DNA of 64,000 nucleotides from Lactobacillus pasteurii DSM 23907 = CRBIP 24.76 (GTDB lineage Bacteria; Bacillota; Bacilli; Lactobacillales; Lactobacillaceae), in NCBI RefSeq assembly GCF_000297025.1, contig NZ_CAKD01000021.1:62001-126000 (forward strand), written 5' to 3'. Below are positions 45,655 to 56,058 of the stretch, in pieces (position 1 is the first letter of the stretch; each line of letters opens with the position of its first letter). A program made the position numbers and the translations under genes. A model generated the notes under the pieces. That model had not been told where the DNA came from and searched no databases. It saw only the letters and a program-made list of their open reading frames with translations.

Positions 45655-46617
45655 ATGAGCAAGAAAATCAATCTATATATTTTATTGAACCCTATTGCTG
45701 GTCATGGTCAATCAATAAAAACTTGGAGCAAATTCGAGCATTTGCTTGAAAAAGAAGGTGTAAACTACTCGACAGAAGTTAGTCCCTATCCTGGTGCTTT
45801 TATTAGCATAGCTAAAGAATATGCCGATCATGCACATGATAAAGATGATTTCTTGGTCGTAATTGGTGGGGATGGTTCACTTAATGACGTTTTAAATGGC
45901 ATCAAGCTCTCTAATTATCCTGAAACGCCAATCGTGTATATACCGGCTGGATCTGGTAATGATTTTGCTCGCGGGGCAAAAATATCTGACAATTTACATC
46001 AGATCCTCGACGCCCTACTAGATGATCCCGAAGTTGTTTCGATGGATTGTGGTTCATATACCGGCTATGATCGCAATAGCCTGCTGAGCAAGCGATCCTA
46101 TTTTGTAAACAACTTTGGAATAGGTTTTGATGCCTTTGTAGTACACGCCAGCAACCGGCAACGCCTCAAGAACGCTTTAAATAAAATTAACGTAGGAAGC
46201 CTGATTTATCGGCTAAATGTCTTGGGTGCTCTTCACAAACAAGACACCTTCAAAGTTACAATTAAAGCTGATGGGAAAAGATATGACTACGATAATGCCT
46301 ATATGGTAACAACAACTAATCATCCTTATTTCGGTGGTGGAGTTCCTATTCTGCCTTCCGCAAATGTTCATGATAATAAGCTTTCTACCGTAGTGGTTCA
46401 AAAACCAAATCTTTCAAAGTTTATCCATCTTTTCACCAAAATCTTGAGTGATGGTTCGCAAATTGAAGATCCACATTTTCATTTTGTTAAAGCTGACGAG
46501 ATAACTGTCCAAACCAGTAAGCCAGAATATTGTCAGGTTGATGGCGAAGACAGTGCAGAAAAACTTATCTTTAAGGTTGAATTTAAAATCGATCATTTTA
46601 ACTTGATCAAATACTAA
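45655..46617 (+). CDS. Diacylglycerol kinase family lipid kinase (DagK/YegS-like)
   Basis: This 320-residue protein has the lipid-kinase catalytic domain: LNPIAGHGQS (near 11-20), VIGGDGSLNDVLNGI (near 65-79), PAGSGNDFARG (near 97-107), and a C-terminal beta-sandwich domain. Such enzymes phosphorylate diacylglycerol or related lipids, recycling them into phospholipid after lipoteichoic acid synthesis. No ribosome binding site is seen within 15 bases of the ATG; the nearest AGGAG lies within the hairpin 26 bases upstream. The frame is open only slightly further with no alternative start. Confidence 0.88.
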   Translation: MSKKINLYILLNPIAGHGQSIKTWSKFEHLLEKEGVNYSTEVSPYPGAFISIAKEYADHAHDKDDFLVVIGGDGSLNDVLNGIKLSNYPETPIVYIPAGSGNDFARGAKISDNLHQILDALLDDPEVVSMDCGSYTGYDRNSLLSKRSYFVNNFGIGFDAFVVHASNRQRLKNALNKINVGSLIYRLNVLGALHKQDTFKVTIKADGKRYDYDNAYMVTTTNHPYFGGGVPILPSANVHDNKLSTVVVQKPNLSKFIHLFTKILSDGSQIEDPHFHFVKADEITVQTSKPEYCQVDGEDSAEKLIFKVEFKIDHFNLIKY

Positions 46618-46667
46618 AAAAAGAGGTTAATAATCCATATCAAAATTGGATTTATTAACCTCTTTTT
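46618..46667. terminator. Bidirectional terminator after the lipid kinase gene
   Basis: AGAGGTTAATAA and TTATTAACCTCT form a long stem with an inner CCA/TGG pair; A and T runs flank it on both sides. Confidence 0.9.
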
Positions 46668-46677
46668 GCATCTATTT

Positions 46678-47070
46678 TTATCCTAAATAAGAAATTGCAA
46701 CCTGAATCTGTGCTAGTCGCATAATTGCTTGAGCTAAGTCCTCTTCTTCAACTTCAACAAATATCTCACAAGTTTCTTCATCAAAGTCATACCCTGCACC
46801 CAGTGCTATTTCAGCTGCCGTTTCATACATGTCGAGATTGCTTTCACCAGGGTCGAGCTTAAACAGCAATCTTCCATCATCACCTACTCGATAACCCCAT
46901 TCGGTCTTTTCAACGAATACGTAAATCGTATCCCCAAAAGAATCTATTTCAAAAGTAGCAATTGCATAGCCACCATCCTTAAATTGGACAATTCCTGTAT
47001 TTCTTTGGGCCCACTTGCCTATTTCTGAAGTAACCTTATCTATTTCCAGACTCATAAAATTTTTCTCCAT
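46678..47070 (-). CDS. DUF1828-like protein of unknown function
   Basis: This is a 130-residue acidic, soluble protein. The central pattern (FEIDSFGDTIYVFVEK...YRVGDDGRLLFKLDPG) resembles DUF1828, a family found in phage and chromosomal contexts with unknown function; the match is from memory and moderate. I start at the ATG at 47070, eleven bases after GGGAGG, rather than at the longer frame from 47127. Its ribosome binding site lies in a perfect hairpin, see the entry at 47080. It stands between a two-way terminator and recD2. Confidence 0.7.
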   Translation of the reverse strand: MEKNFMSLEIDKVTSEIGKWAQRNTGIVQFKDGGYAIATFEIDSFGDTIYVFVEKTEWGYRVGDDGRLLFKLDPGESNLDMYETAAEIALGAGYDFDEETCEIFVEVEEEDLAQAIMRLAQIQVAISYLG

Positions 47071-47079
47071 TTCAAAATA

Positions 47080-47099
47080 CCTCCCAAGAAAATGGGAGG
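47080..47099 (-). promoter_or_regulatory. Hairpin sequestering the ribosome binding site
   Basis: On the minus strand CCTCCCA (47099-47093) and TGGGAGG (47086-47080) form a perfect 7-base-pair stem with a 6-base loop. The 3' arm is the Shine-Dalgarno sequence of the DUF1828-like gene, so translation would need the hairpin to open. Confidence 0.65.
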
Positions 47100-47173
47100 C
47101 CTGGACATTAAAATTTGACCCTAACAAAATAATTTTACCAAATAATTCATACGGAAAATACTCAATTTAGAAA

Positions 47174-49534
47174 TTATTGTAAATGAATGCCTTCCATTCC
47201 AATCATTGGATCAATTCTACCAGAATAAATTTTTTCTTTTGTCAAAATAAAATCTTCTTCTGCCCTTGTCTCATTAGCATCCTCAACTAAATCTACTGAA
47301 GTGCTTTCTTGCTTACTATCAGGGATATCTTCTTCAAGCTTCAATGCTTGGCGAATTTTTGAAGCTAACCCGGTTTTTCGATCATTTCCTGGAGTACTAA
47401 TTGCAGTAAGATACGCTCTAGGTTCACCAACCAAGATGAGGCTTTTTTCTGCTCTTGTAATTGCCGTATAAAGCAAATTTCGCTTAAGCATGACATAATT
47501 TTGCATCGTTAAATTCAAAATCACCAAAGGAAATTCTGACCCTTGAGACTTATGAATGGTCATCGCATATGCCCTAGTTACATCAGTTAAGTCATTTTTG
47601 TTAAAGTTTATTTCGCGATCATCGAAATTAGCTGTCAAATATTCCTTGGAAGAGTCAGGATCTATCCCAATGATTTTTCCAACTTGGCCATTATAAATAT
47701 TCTTTTCTGGATTGTTTTGCAATTGAAGAATACGATCTCCAATCTTAAACTTCTCATCGTGAACTACAATTGCCTTTTGCTTAGGATGATCTGGGTTGAT
47801 AATTTCTTGAACAACATTGTTCAAATTGGTAATGCCGCCATTTCCATGATACATTGCAGCCAAGACCTGAATATCATCTGGATCAAAGCCTTTCTTCAAG
47901 GCCAAGCGAATAATTTGGCTAATTGCATCGCTTACCTGGTTAGGTTGACAAGGAATAAAAGAGTAGTTTTTAGTTTTTTCAAAAATATCAGCCTTGCTAT
48001 CGCCATCATTAACCTGATGGGCCAAGGTGATGATAGTTGATTCATCCCCTTGACGATGAATCTTGGTCAAAATTGTTGTTGGAAATGCAGTCGATTTAAT
48101 CAAATCCGCAAAAATGTTTCCTGCTCCAACTGATGGCAACTGGTCCTTATCGCCCACAAAAACAATGTGTTTGGTCTGGCGAATGGAGGCAACCAATTGC
48201 TTAAACAAAAACATATCCACCATCGACATCTCATCGATAATTAGCAATTCGCCATTAATTTCATTTAAATCGGCTAGATCACTTTCGCCAATTCCAATTC
48301 CTAGCATTCGATGAATAGTCTTAGCACTAATACCTGTGATCTCTCCCATTCTTTTTGCAGCTCTTCCAGTTGGAGCAGCCAAAATGAAAGGTGGATCTTC
48401 ACTATACAAAGCAGAAGCTGGTATTTCAGCTAATTTTCGCAATACCAAGATAATCCCATTGATAATGGTCGTTTTACCCGTACCAGGTCCACCTGTTAGA
48501 ATCGAAATTCGGTGTTTGACCGCATTCGCAATGGCACTTTTTTGTGTATCGTCATAACTGATTTTTAATTGCTTTTCAGCCCAATCAATTGCCTTTTCGA
48601 TATCCTTATCCTTGTAATCTGTTTTTTCAAAAGATTTATCTTCAATTATGTTTTTCAGGATGCGAGAAATCTCATATTCAGTTGAATATATATTAGCTAA
48701 AACGGCTTGATTGTTATCTACAATCACCTTGCCGTCTACTTGCAACTGATTAATTGCCTTAGCGATTGGATCATATTCATTAATTCCCAGCAATTTACTT
48801 GCTTCTAGCAATAAATTGGGCAATTCAACGCAAGTATCTCCTTCACTAGTTAAGCGATCAACCAAAATTTGTGAGACAGCACCTGCTAGTCTTCTAGGAT
48901 CATCTGAACTGATGTTAAAGGTTCCGGCAATCGCATCAGCAGATTTAAAGCCATATCCACTTACATCGGAAATTGGCGCATAGGGATCTTCTTGCAGCTT
49001 ATTTAAAACATCGCCTTGATAGATTTGATACAGCTTCGTAGCAACTTTTTTACGAATGCCCATTTGTTCTAGTTTTAGGATAATTTCTGAAAAAGAATCA
49101 ATGGTATTAAGACCAGCTAGCAAGCTATCTTTTTGCTTTTGAGTTAAGCTCAATTCCGCAATTTTAGCAGGATTCTCTTTCAATACGGTTAAAGCATCGA
49201 GTCCCACTTCATCAATGATTTTCTCTGCTGTTTTCCTACCAATGCTAGGGAACTTATCTGAACTTAAATATTTTGCCAAGCTTCCTTGCTTATTTGGCAA
49301 AAGTTCCTGATAGCTTTCAGACTTAAATTGCAAGCCGAATTTGTCATGCATCACCAAATTGCCTGAAAATTCATATCTCCCTGCAATTTTAATGTCCGCA
49401 AAAGTTCCAGTGACTTTTATTTCTTGCCTAGAATAATTTTCGAGCTCTTTTTCTATTTCAACGTCCAAAATTTTGAACATGTCTTGATTATTTTCAAAGA
49501 CGATTCCATTAACTCGCCCGATAAATTTCGTCAT
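47174..49534 (-). CDS. recD2: RecD2-type DNA helicase
   Basis: RecD2 is the RecD-like 5'-3' helicase of bacteria that lack RecBC, involved in replication and repair. In 786 residues it has the N-terminal OB and helix-hairpin-helix region (LSSDKFPSIGRKTAEKII near 90), Walker A TGGPGTGKTT near 350, DEMSMVD near 425, QLPSVGAG, and a C-terminal helicase motif (AYAMTIHKSQGSE near 665). Its ATG overlaps the stop of the TPR gene by four bases. Confidence 0.93.
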   Translation of the reverse strand: MTKFIGRVNGIVFENNQDMFKILDVEIEKELENYSRQEIKVTGTFADIKIAGRYEFSGNLVMHDKFGLQFKSESYQELLPNKQGSLAKYLSSDKFPSIGRKTAEKIIDEVGLDALTVLKENPAKIAELSLTQKQKDSLLAGLNTIDSFSEIILKLEQMGIRKKVATKLYQIYQGDVLNKLQEDPYAPISDVSGYGFKSADAIAGTFNISSDDPRRLAGAVSQILVDRLTSEGDTCVELPNLLLEASKLLGINEYDPIAKAINQLQVDGKVIVDNNQAVLANIYSTEYEISRILKNIIEDKSFEKTDYKDKDIEKAIDWAEKQLKISYDDTQKSAIANAVKHRISILTGGPGTGKTTIINGIILVLRKLAEIPASALYSEDPPFILAAPTGRAAKRMGEITGISAKTIHRMLGIGIGESDLADLNEINGELLIIDEMSMVDMFLFKQLVASIRQTKHIVFVGDKDQLPSVGAGNIFADLIKSTAFPTTILTKIHRQGDESTIITLAHQVNDGDSKADIFEKTKNYSFIPCQPNQVSDAISQIIRLALKKGFDPDDIQVLAAMYHGNGGITNLNNVVQEIINPDHPKQKAIVVHDEKFKIGDRILQLQNNPEKNIYNGQVGKIIGIDPDSSKEYLTANFDDREINFNKNDLTDVTRAYAMTIHKSQGSEFPLVILNLTMQNYVMLKRNLLYTAITRAEKSLILVGEPRAYLTAISTPGNDRKTGLASKIRQALKLEEDIPDSKQESTSVDLVEDANETRAEEDFILTKEKIYSGRIDPMIGMEGIHLQ

Positions 49535-50157
49535 TCCTTATTTTCCTTATTGCTAATCAATTTCATTAGACTCGTATATTGATCCAATGCCTTGGCGTAA
49601 TAACTAGGATCCTTTTCTTTAGCTAATTCAAAATAACGATCAGCTTGGCCTTTATCTGATTCAAGCAGAGCAACGCCAATTAAGAAGTTAACCTTAGCTG
49701 ATCTTTTGCCTTCTTCTATACTCAAAAAAGCTTCCTTAGCAGATGATAATTCACCTAAGCTTAGCCAAACGTCTCCAATCAATTCTTTAACTTGATTATC
49801 AATCTTTTTGATTGATAAAGCATAAGCTAAAGCCTTTTGGTTTTGGCCTAGTTTTAGATAAACTAATGCTTTTTGATACATTGATAAATCATCGTTAGGA
49901 ATTTTTTCTAATAGAGCTAAAGCTTGCTCAAAGTTGCCTTGCAAATAATAACAAACGGCCAAATTATAATCTAAGTCTTGGGGATGTTTTACTAAGCCAC
50001 GTGCTTTTTCTAATAGCTCTTTTGCCTGATCAAAACTTCCTTGTTCAATTAACTTAGTTGATAGTGATAAATAATTATCAACCTTCTTGGGATCTTGATC
50101 GATTTTCTTAATTAGATCAAGTATCTGTTTATTTTCTTCTTTGTTTTCTTTAGTCAT
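49531..50157 (-). CDS. TPR-repeat protein upstream of recD2
   Basis: This 208-residue soluble protein consists of tandem TPR-like helix pairs (for example FDQAKELLEKARGLVKHPQDLDYNLAVCYYLQGNFEQALALLEKIP as consecutive repeats, described by position 56-101). It starts directly after the phosphatase stop (TAAATG) and overlaps recD2 by four bases, so these three genes form one operon. It likely serves as a protein-binding scaffold; the partner is unknown. Confidence 0.82.
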   Translation of the reverse strand: MTKENKEENKQILDLIKKIDQDPKKVDNYLSLSTKLIEQGSFDQAKELLEKARGLVKHPQDLDYNLAVCYYLQGNFEQALALLEKIPNDDLSMYQKALVYLKLGQNQKALAYALSIKKIDNQVKELIGDVWLSLGELSSAKEAFLSIEEGKRSAKVNFLIGVALLESDKGQADRYFELAKEKDPSYYAKALDQYTSLMKLISNKENKE

Positions 50158-50817
50158 TTATAGTGAATCCGTCTTTGATAATTCTCTTCCTAGATAATCT
50201 GTCTTGTTCCAAACATCTATCTTAAATGTTTTTCCGCCATCATTGGTTTCGAGAATGGTTAAGCTAGTATTGCTTAACCCGCCATTTTTTCGTAGATTTT
50301 CTAAATCATAGCCTAAAAGCCCACCCATAATTGCTGCCAAGGCTGCACCATGACTGACAGCTAAAACCTTATCATCTTTGTCAGGATATTTGCTGGCTAA
50401 CATTTTTGCAAAATCTTTGCCTCGATTTATAACTTCTGGATAGCTTTCGCCATTGATAATGCTTGGGTCATACTTATCAGGCCTATTCCAAAAATTATCC
50501 ATCAATTCAGGATATTTTTTATTTGCGACAGCAAATTTCATCCCTTCTAAATCGCCCAAATTGAACTCGCGCAAGCGCTCATCAATAATAACTGACAGTC
50601 CTGCATTCATTGTCCAACTCAATTCTTGTGCAGTGTTAAAAGCTCGCTGAAGAGGACTAGAATAAATTGCCTTAAACTTGGTCGTCTTCAAATACTTGCC
50701 TAATTTCTTGATATCTTCATGGCTTTCCTTTAACAAAGGAGAATCACCATGTCCACCTTGAAACCTGCTCTCTAAATTCCACTCCGTTTTGCCATGTCTT
50801 ACAAAATAAATTTGCAC
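50158..50817 (-). CDS. Histidine phosphatase family protein (phosphoglycerate mutase-like)
   Basis: This 219-residue enzyme has the phosphohistidine motif VRHGKTEWN (His8 as acceptor), a second conserved region SSPLQRAFNTA near 55, EFNLGDLEG near 89 and the C-terminal SHGAAL near 157. It belongs to the GpmB/PhoE branch of cofactor-type phosphatases, many of which are broad-range phosphatases rather than mutases. The symbol is left blank because substrate is unknown. It is co-transcribed with the neighbouring HAD gene and TPR gene. Confidence 0.88.
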   Translation of the reverse strand: MQIYFVRHGKTEWNLESRFQGGHGDSPLLKESHEDIKKLGKYLKTTKFKAIYSSPLQRAFNTAQELSWTMNAGLSVIIDERLREFNLGDLEGMKFAVANKKYPELMDNFWNRPDKYDPSIINGESYPEVINRGKDFAKMLASKYPDKDDKVLAVSHGAALAAIMGGLLGYDLENLRKNGGLSNTSLTILETNDGGKTFKIDVWNKTDYLGRELSKTDSL

Positions 50818-50823
50818 TTACTA

Positions 50824-51648
50824 TTATCCCCTTCTATCTGCTAACACAAACTTTTCAATGGCTTCTGCAACACCGCCATTATTATTGTCAGCCTCAGTAA
50901 TATAATCACAATATGGTTTAATGGCTGGATTGCTGTTTTGCATCCCTACACCTAAACCTGCGCGAGTAATCATTGAGAGATCGTTAATATTATCCCCCAT
51001 TGCAATAGTTTCTTCAGGTTTTATTTTCAATTGCTGTGCTAGCCAAATTAAGCCTTCACCTTTGTTAACGCCCTTTTTGTTAAATTCTAAATAGCGATTT
51101 GAAGAATAAGAAATATCGAATTGATCACCAAGCTCACCCATAGATTCAGCAAGCATATGTAGATATTCCTGGTCGGTATTTTGATATAAAACTTTGGCAA
51201 TATCTTCTGTTTTCAAAAAATCCAAATTGTCTGTATCTATTTCCTTATAAGCATGGCGGCCGCTCATATAGTTACGCTCATCCTCGTCCATATTGTAGAC
51301 GTAAACCATATCTTTGGTATAGACATGCATGCATACATCATAGTTTTGACCGTATTGATATAGCTTTTGAGCTTGCTGATGTTCAAGACCATTAAAATTT
51401 AGTACGTGATTATTCTTATTTTCGCTAATACATGCACCGTTAAAAGAAATTACGTATTCATTTTCTTGTTGCGCCAGATTTAACTCTTTTAAAGTATTTT
51501 GAACAGAGATGTATCCTCTTCCTGTTGCTAGTACAAACTTGACACCCAATTGCTGCAGTTTCATGATTGCATCACGATTTCGCTGGCATACATGGGTATC
51601 GTCACTTAATAGAGTTTCATCTAAGTCACAAGCAATTAATTTATACAT
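50824..51648 (-). CDS. Cof-type HAD-IIB family hydrolase (second copy)
   Basis: This is a 274-residue phosphatase of the HAD superfamily with a IIB cap. Motif I is DLDETLLSDD (8-17, a variant with Glu in place of Gly), motif II ATGRG near 42, and GDNINDLSM near 217 is motif IV. The substrate is unknown. It lies six bases before the histidine phosphatase gene and heads the operon running to recD2. Paralogue at 12075. Confidence 0.9.
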   Translation of the reverse strand: MYKLIACDLDETLLSDDTHVCQRNRDAIMKLQQLGVKFVLATGRGYISVQNTLKELNLAQQENEYVISFNGACISENKNNHVLNFNGLEHQQAQKLYQYGQNYDVCMHVYTKDMVYVYNMDEDERNYMSGRHAYKEIDTDNLDFLKTEDIAKVLYQNTDQEYLHMLAESMGELGDQFDISYSSNRYLEFNKKGVNKGEGLIWLAQQLKIKPEETIAMGDNINDLSMITRAGLGVGMQNSNPAIKPYCDYITEADNNNGGVAEAIEKFVLADRRG

Positions 51649-51730
51649 CTGTCGTCACCTGACTTTCTAACAAACTATCATTAGTTTAACATTTTTACCC
51701 CAAAACCAGTAGCTAGTTCAATAAAAAGCA

Positions 51731-51797
51731 AAAAATCTGGTAATGTAATGCAATGATATCATAAAGATCTCTATTGTTATTACAAAACCAGATTTTT
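51731..51797 (-). terminator. Long intrinsic terminator after mnmA
   Basis: AAAAATCTGGT and ACCAGATTTTT (minus strand) close a long stem that continues with TGTAAT/ATTACA and ACAAT/ATTG, ending in a T run. It begins three bases after the mnmA stop. Confidence 0.85.
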
Positions 51798-51799
51798 CA

Positions 51800-53273
<1,474 letters not shown>

Positions 53274-53320
53274 ATTTTACCTCACTTATTAATAATAAGT
53301 TACTTCCTTTTTAAAAGCAA

Positions 53321-54469
53321 CTATTTCTGCTTTCTTTTAGCCAATTTTGCTAAGGCCTTAGCAAATTTAGCTACTTCATCATCATTATTATACCGTCCAA
53401 AAGATATTCTGATTGATTCATCTATTCTTGGTGAATCTTGACCAAAACAAGCTATTAGGACATGAGAAGGTTCAACTGAACCCGCAGTACATGCTGAGCC
53501 ACCAGAAACTGCATAACCAGCTAAATCCAAGTTTGTCTGCAATACCATCGTGGAGATCCCGATAATATGCAAATTTAGAACGTGATGGGACATATTTTCG
53601 CCAACCCCACCATTGATTTCATACTTAACTCCAGCCTCATCAAGTTCTTTTAGAATAATCTCTTGGAAATGACGATACTTAGCTTGAAGTGCTGCACGAT
53701 CAATCTGACTGATTTCCTTAACAGCCTGTCCAAAACCAGCAATTCCTGGAACGTTTTCGGTTCCTGCGCGTCTTTTAACTTCTTGTTCGCCACCCATAAT
53801 TAAACTCGGAATTGAAACATTGCTATTTTCATATAAGAAACCTAAAAACTTTGGCCCATTGATCTTATGTGCCGATACTGATAAGAAATCAATATTCATT
53901 TTTCTGACATCGATTTCGATATTGCCCATCCCTTGAACATTATCGACGTGGAAATATGCGTTTGAATCCTTTACCAGTTTACCAATTTCTTCAAGTGGAT
54001 TAATTGCACCGACTTCATTATTTACCGACATAACCGAAACTAAAATAGTATCTGGTCTTAAGGCAGACTTAAGTTCATCTAGGCTAATGTGTCCTGTTTG
54101 ATCTACATCAAGATAAGTTACCTCATAACCCTGTCTTTCCAATTCACGCATTGGATTCAAAACTGACGGATGTTCAATTTTCGTCGTTATGATATGTTTG
54201 CCTATCTCTTTGCGTGAACGTGCTACACCAAAAATTGCAGTATTATTGCTTTCTGAACCACCTGAGGTAAAAATAATTTCTCCATCATGGGCGTTTATTG
54301 CTTCTGCAATTTGGTGACGCGCAAGATCAATAGCTCTTCTAGCCCTTCTACCAAGTTCATAAGTACTAGATGCGTTGCCAAAATCTTCTTGCATCTCCTT
54401 AGTTATTACCTTAATAACATCTGGAGACATTGGAGTTGTTGCAGCATTATCTAAATAAATTTCTGTCAA
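53321..54469 (-). CDS. iscS: Cysteine desulfurase
   Basis: This pyridoxal-phosphate enzyme of 382 residues removes sulfur from cysteine. It begins IYLDNAATTPMSPDV; the PLP lysine is in SAHKINGPKFLGF near 202, and the active-site cysteine in SGGSACTAGS near 326-330. Being IscS/NifS-like and placed before a DUF1831 gene and mnmA, it probably serves tRNA thiolation rather than general iron-sulfur assembly. It starts two bases after the mtnN stop, so the four genes are one operon. Confidence 0.93.
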   Translation of the reverse strand: MTEIYLDNAATTPMSPDVIKVITKEMQEDFGNASSTYELGRRARRAIDLARHQIAEAINAHDGEIIFTSGGSESNNTAIFGVARSRKEIGKHIITTKIEHPSVLNPMRELERQGYEVTYLDVDQTGHISLDELKSALRPDTILVSVMSVNNEVGAINPLEEIGKLVKDSNAYFHVDNVQGMGNIEIDVRKMNIDFLSVSAHKINGPKFLGFLYENSNVSIPSLIMGGEQEVKRRAGTENVPGIAGFGQAVKEISQIDRAALQAKYRHFQEIILKELDEAGVKYEINGGVGENMSHHVLNLHIIGISTMVLQTNLDLAGYAVSGGSACTAGSVEPSHVLIACFGQDSPRIDESIRISFGRYNNDDEVAKFAKALAKLAKRKQK

Positions 54470-54470
54470 T

Positions 54471-55166
54471 TTAATTCATCTTTTCTAAATAGTTACTAAT
54501 TAATTTTGCAGCCTTAGCTCCTACCCGTTTTACGAAAACATCAAAGACTTCGCCAGAATCATCATCTGCATTATCTGAAATAGCTCTCATTGCAATCAAC
54601 GGAACATTGAATTGATAAGCCACTTGAGCAAAAGCTGCTCCTTCCATTTCAACGCCTAATGCATCTGGGAAGTTAGCTTTAATTTGCTTTTTGGTTTCCT
54701 CAGATGAAATAAATGAATCTCCTGTTACCACCAAGCCACGACGATAATCGATTGAATTTTCATTCAAATACTTGATGAAATCATTTCTTTGAGCAGATTC
54801 CAATTTGAATCTTGCTGGTTGTCCAGGTATTTGTCCTTCAACATAATCACCAGCATTGGCATTATGTGCGTCGTGATAAGCAAATTCGTCCACTAAAATA
54901 ACGTCTTCTTTGTGAACATCCTTATCCATCGACCCAGCTGATCCAGTCATAAAGATGCAATCGATCTTGACCGCTGTTAACAAACTAGCTAGATTCATAG
55001 CTGCTTGAACTTTGCCAATTCCACTCAAACCCAAATAAACATCATTGTTATTAATAGAAAAATGTTCGAATACAGTTGATCCGAACATTTCCTTCTTATC
55101 TGAGTGAAAATTGTTCTTATAATATTCTGCCTCAACATCCATTGGGACAATAATCGCAATTTTCAT
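54471..55166 (-). CDS. mtnN: 5'-methylthioadenosine/S-adenosylhomocysteine nucleosidase
   Basis: MtnN (Pfs) splits methylthioadenosine and S-adenosylhomocysteine, recycling products of methylation and polyamine synthesis and giving the AI-2 precursor pathway its substrate. The 231-residue protein has VPMDVEAE at the start, GSAGSMD near 80, and EMEGAAFAQVA near 173 with the catalytic Glu and the conserved Asp (SDNADD) near 198. It is coupled to the cysteine desulfurase gene by a two-base gap. Confidence 0.94.
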   Translation of the reverse strand: MKIAIIVPMDVEAEYYKNNFHSDKKEMFGSTVFEHFSINNNDVYLGLSGIGKVQAAMNLASLLTAVKIDCIFMTGSAGSMDKDVHKEDVILVDEFAYHDAHNANAGDYVEGQIPGQPARFKLESAQRNDFIKYLNENSIDYRRGLVVTGDSFISSEETKKQIKANFPDALGVEMEGAAFAQVAYQFNVPLIAMRAISDNADDDSGEVFDVFVKRVGAKAAKLISNYLEKMN

Positions 55167-55181
55167 TGATATCCTCTTTCT

Positions 55182-55475
55182 TTATAACTTAAATAAAGCT
55201 AACAAAACTAGTGCTATAAGAATCACTACTATTAAGATAGCGCTATTGAGCCGCTTTTTCAGAATTAAAGACTTATCGACTTCAGTTTGTAACTTCTCAT
55301 CAGTAAAATTATCCGCTTCGCCATCTCCAGCAAGTGGACGATGTTTTTCTTCAACTTCAGTTGCTTGATCATCTATTTGATCCTTATCGCTAAATGCTGA
55401 AGTTAAATTAGAAAGCATACTCTTTCTTTTTTCTGATCGGATTTTTTTCTGATACTCTGATCTTTTTTCAACCAT
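55182..55475 (-). CDS. Small tail-anchored membrane protein of unknown function
   Basis: This 97-residue protein has a charged, probably disordered N-terminal part (about 1-70) rich in Lys, Glu and Asp, and one hydrophobic helix at the C-terminal end (about 76-95, SAILIVVILIALVLLALF). I do not recognise a domain. It sits between a Nudix gene (two-base gap) and mtnN in one operon, a place where similar small proteins occur in other lactobacilli. No function can be given. Confidence 0.72.
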   Translation of the reverse strand: MVEKRSEYQKKIRSEKRKSMLSNLTSAFSDKDQIDDQATEVEEKHRPLAGDGEADNFTDEKLQTEVDKSLILKKRLNSAILIVVILIALVLLALFKL

Positions 55476-55477
55476 AA

Positions 55478-56044
55478 TTACTCACTCATGTTCTTAGTTC
55501 CAGTCAATAACATATTTTCCCAAAAAGTTATTGCGAACACAGTTTTAGCGTCGATAATCTTGCCTTCTGATAAAAGCTTCTTCAAATCATCTAAACTATA
55601 CCATTCAGCGGTTAAAAATTCGTCTTCATCCAAGGATCTTTTTTCCGTTAATTTGGTCAAAGTATCACAGTAATAAAGATACATCTTTTCATCGCTAAAG
55701 CCGACGGATGAGTAAAATTGAGATACTTCTTCCCAATAATCTGCCTTATATCCGCCTTCTTCATTCAATTCACGCTTGATTGCGTCCAAAGGACTTGCAT
55801 CAGTTTCGTCAATTAAACCAGCAGGAATTTCTAAAGTGATTTGCTTGATTGGTTCGCGCCATTGCTTGACAAGTAGCATTTGTTGCTGATCGTTAATCGC
55901 AATCACACCAGCAGCTGGACGATGCTGAACAATTTCTCTAGTAGAAGTTTCTCCATTAGGCAATTTAACTGTTCTGACTGATAGATCTACGATTCTACCA
56001 GAAAAAATATGTTTGGATGAAATTTCAACTTCTTCTAAATTCAT
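55478..56044 (-). CDS. nudF: Nudix hydrolase, ADP-ribose pyrophosphatase type
   Basis: This 188-residue enzyme cleaves ADP-ribose or ADP-sugars. The Nudix region reads PAGLIDETDASPLDAIKREL then NEEGGY (near 95-120), with the REL and EEGG core present and an upstream EIPAG that is typical of ADP-ribose pyrophosphatases. The expected Glu after the first part is Asp here. AAGGTG precedes the ATG. It lies in the run mtnN, tail-anchored protein, Nudix, cold-shock protein, ileS on one strand. Confidence 0.88.
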   Translation of the reverse strand: MNLEEVEISSKHIFSGRIVDLSVRTVKLPNGETSTREIVQHRPAAGVIAINDQQQMLLVKQWREPIKQITLEIPAGLIDETDASPLDAIKRELNEEGGYKADYWEEVSQFYSSVGFSDEKMYLYYCDTLTKLTEKRSLDEDEFLTAEWYSLDDLKKLLSEGKIIDAKTVFAITFWENMLLTGTKNMSE

Positions 56045-56058
56045 TCTTTCACCTTTTT

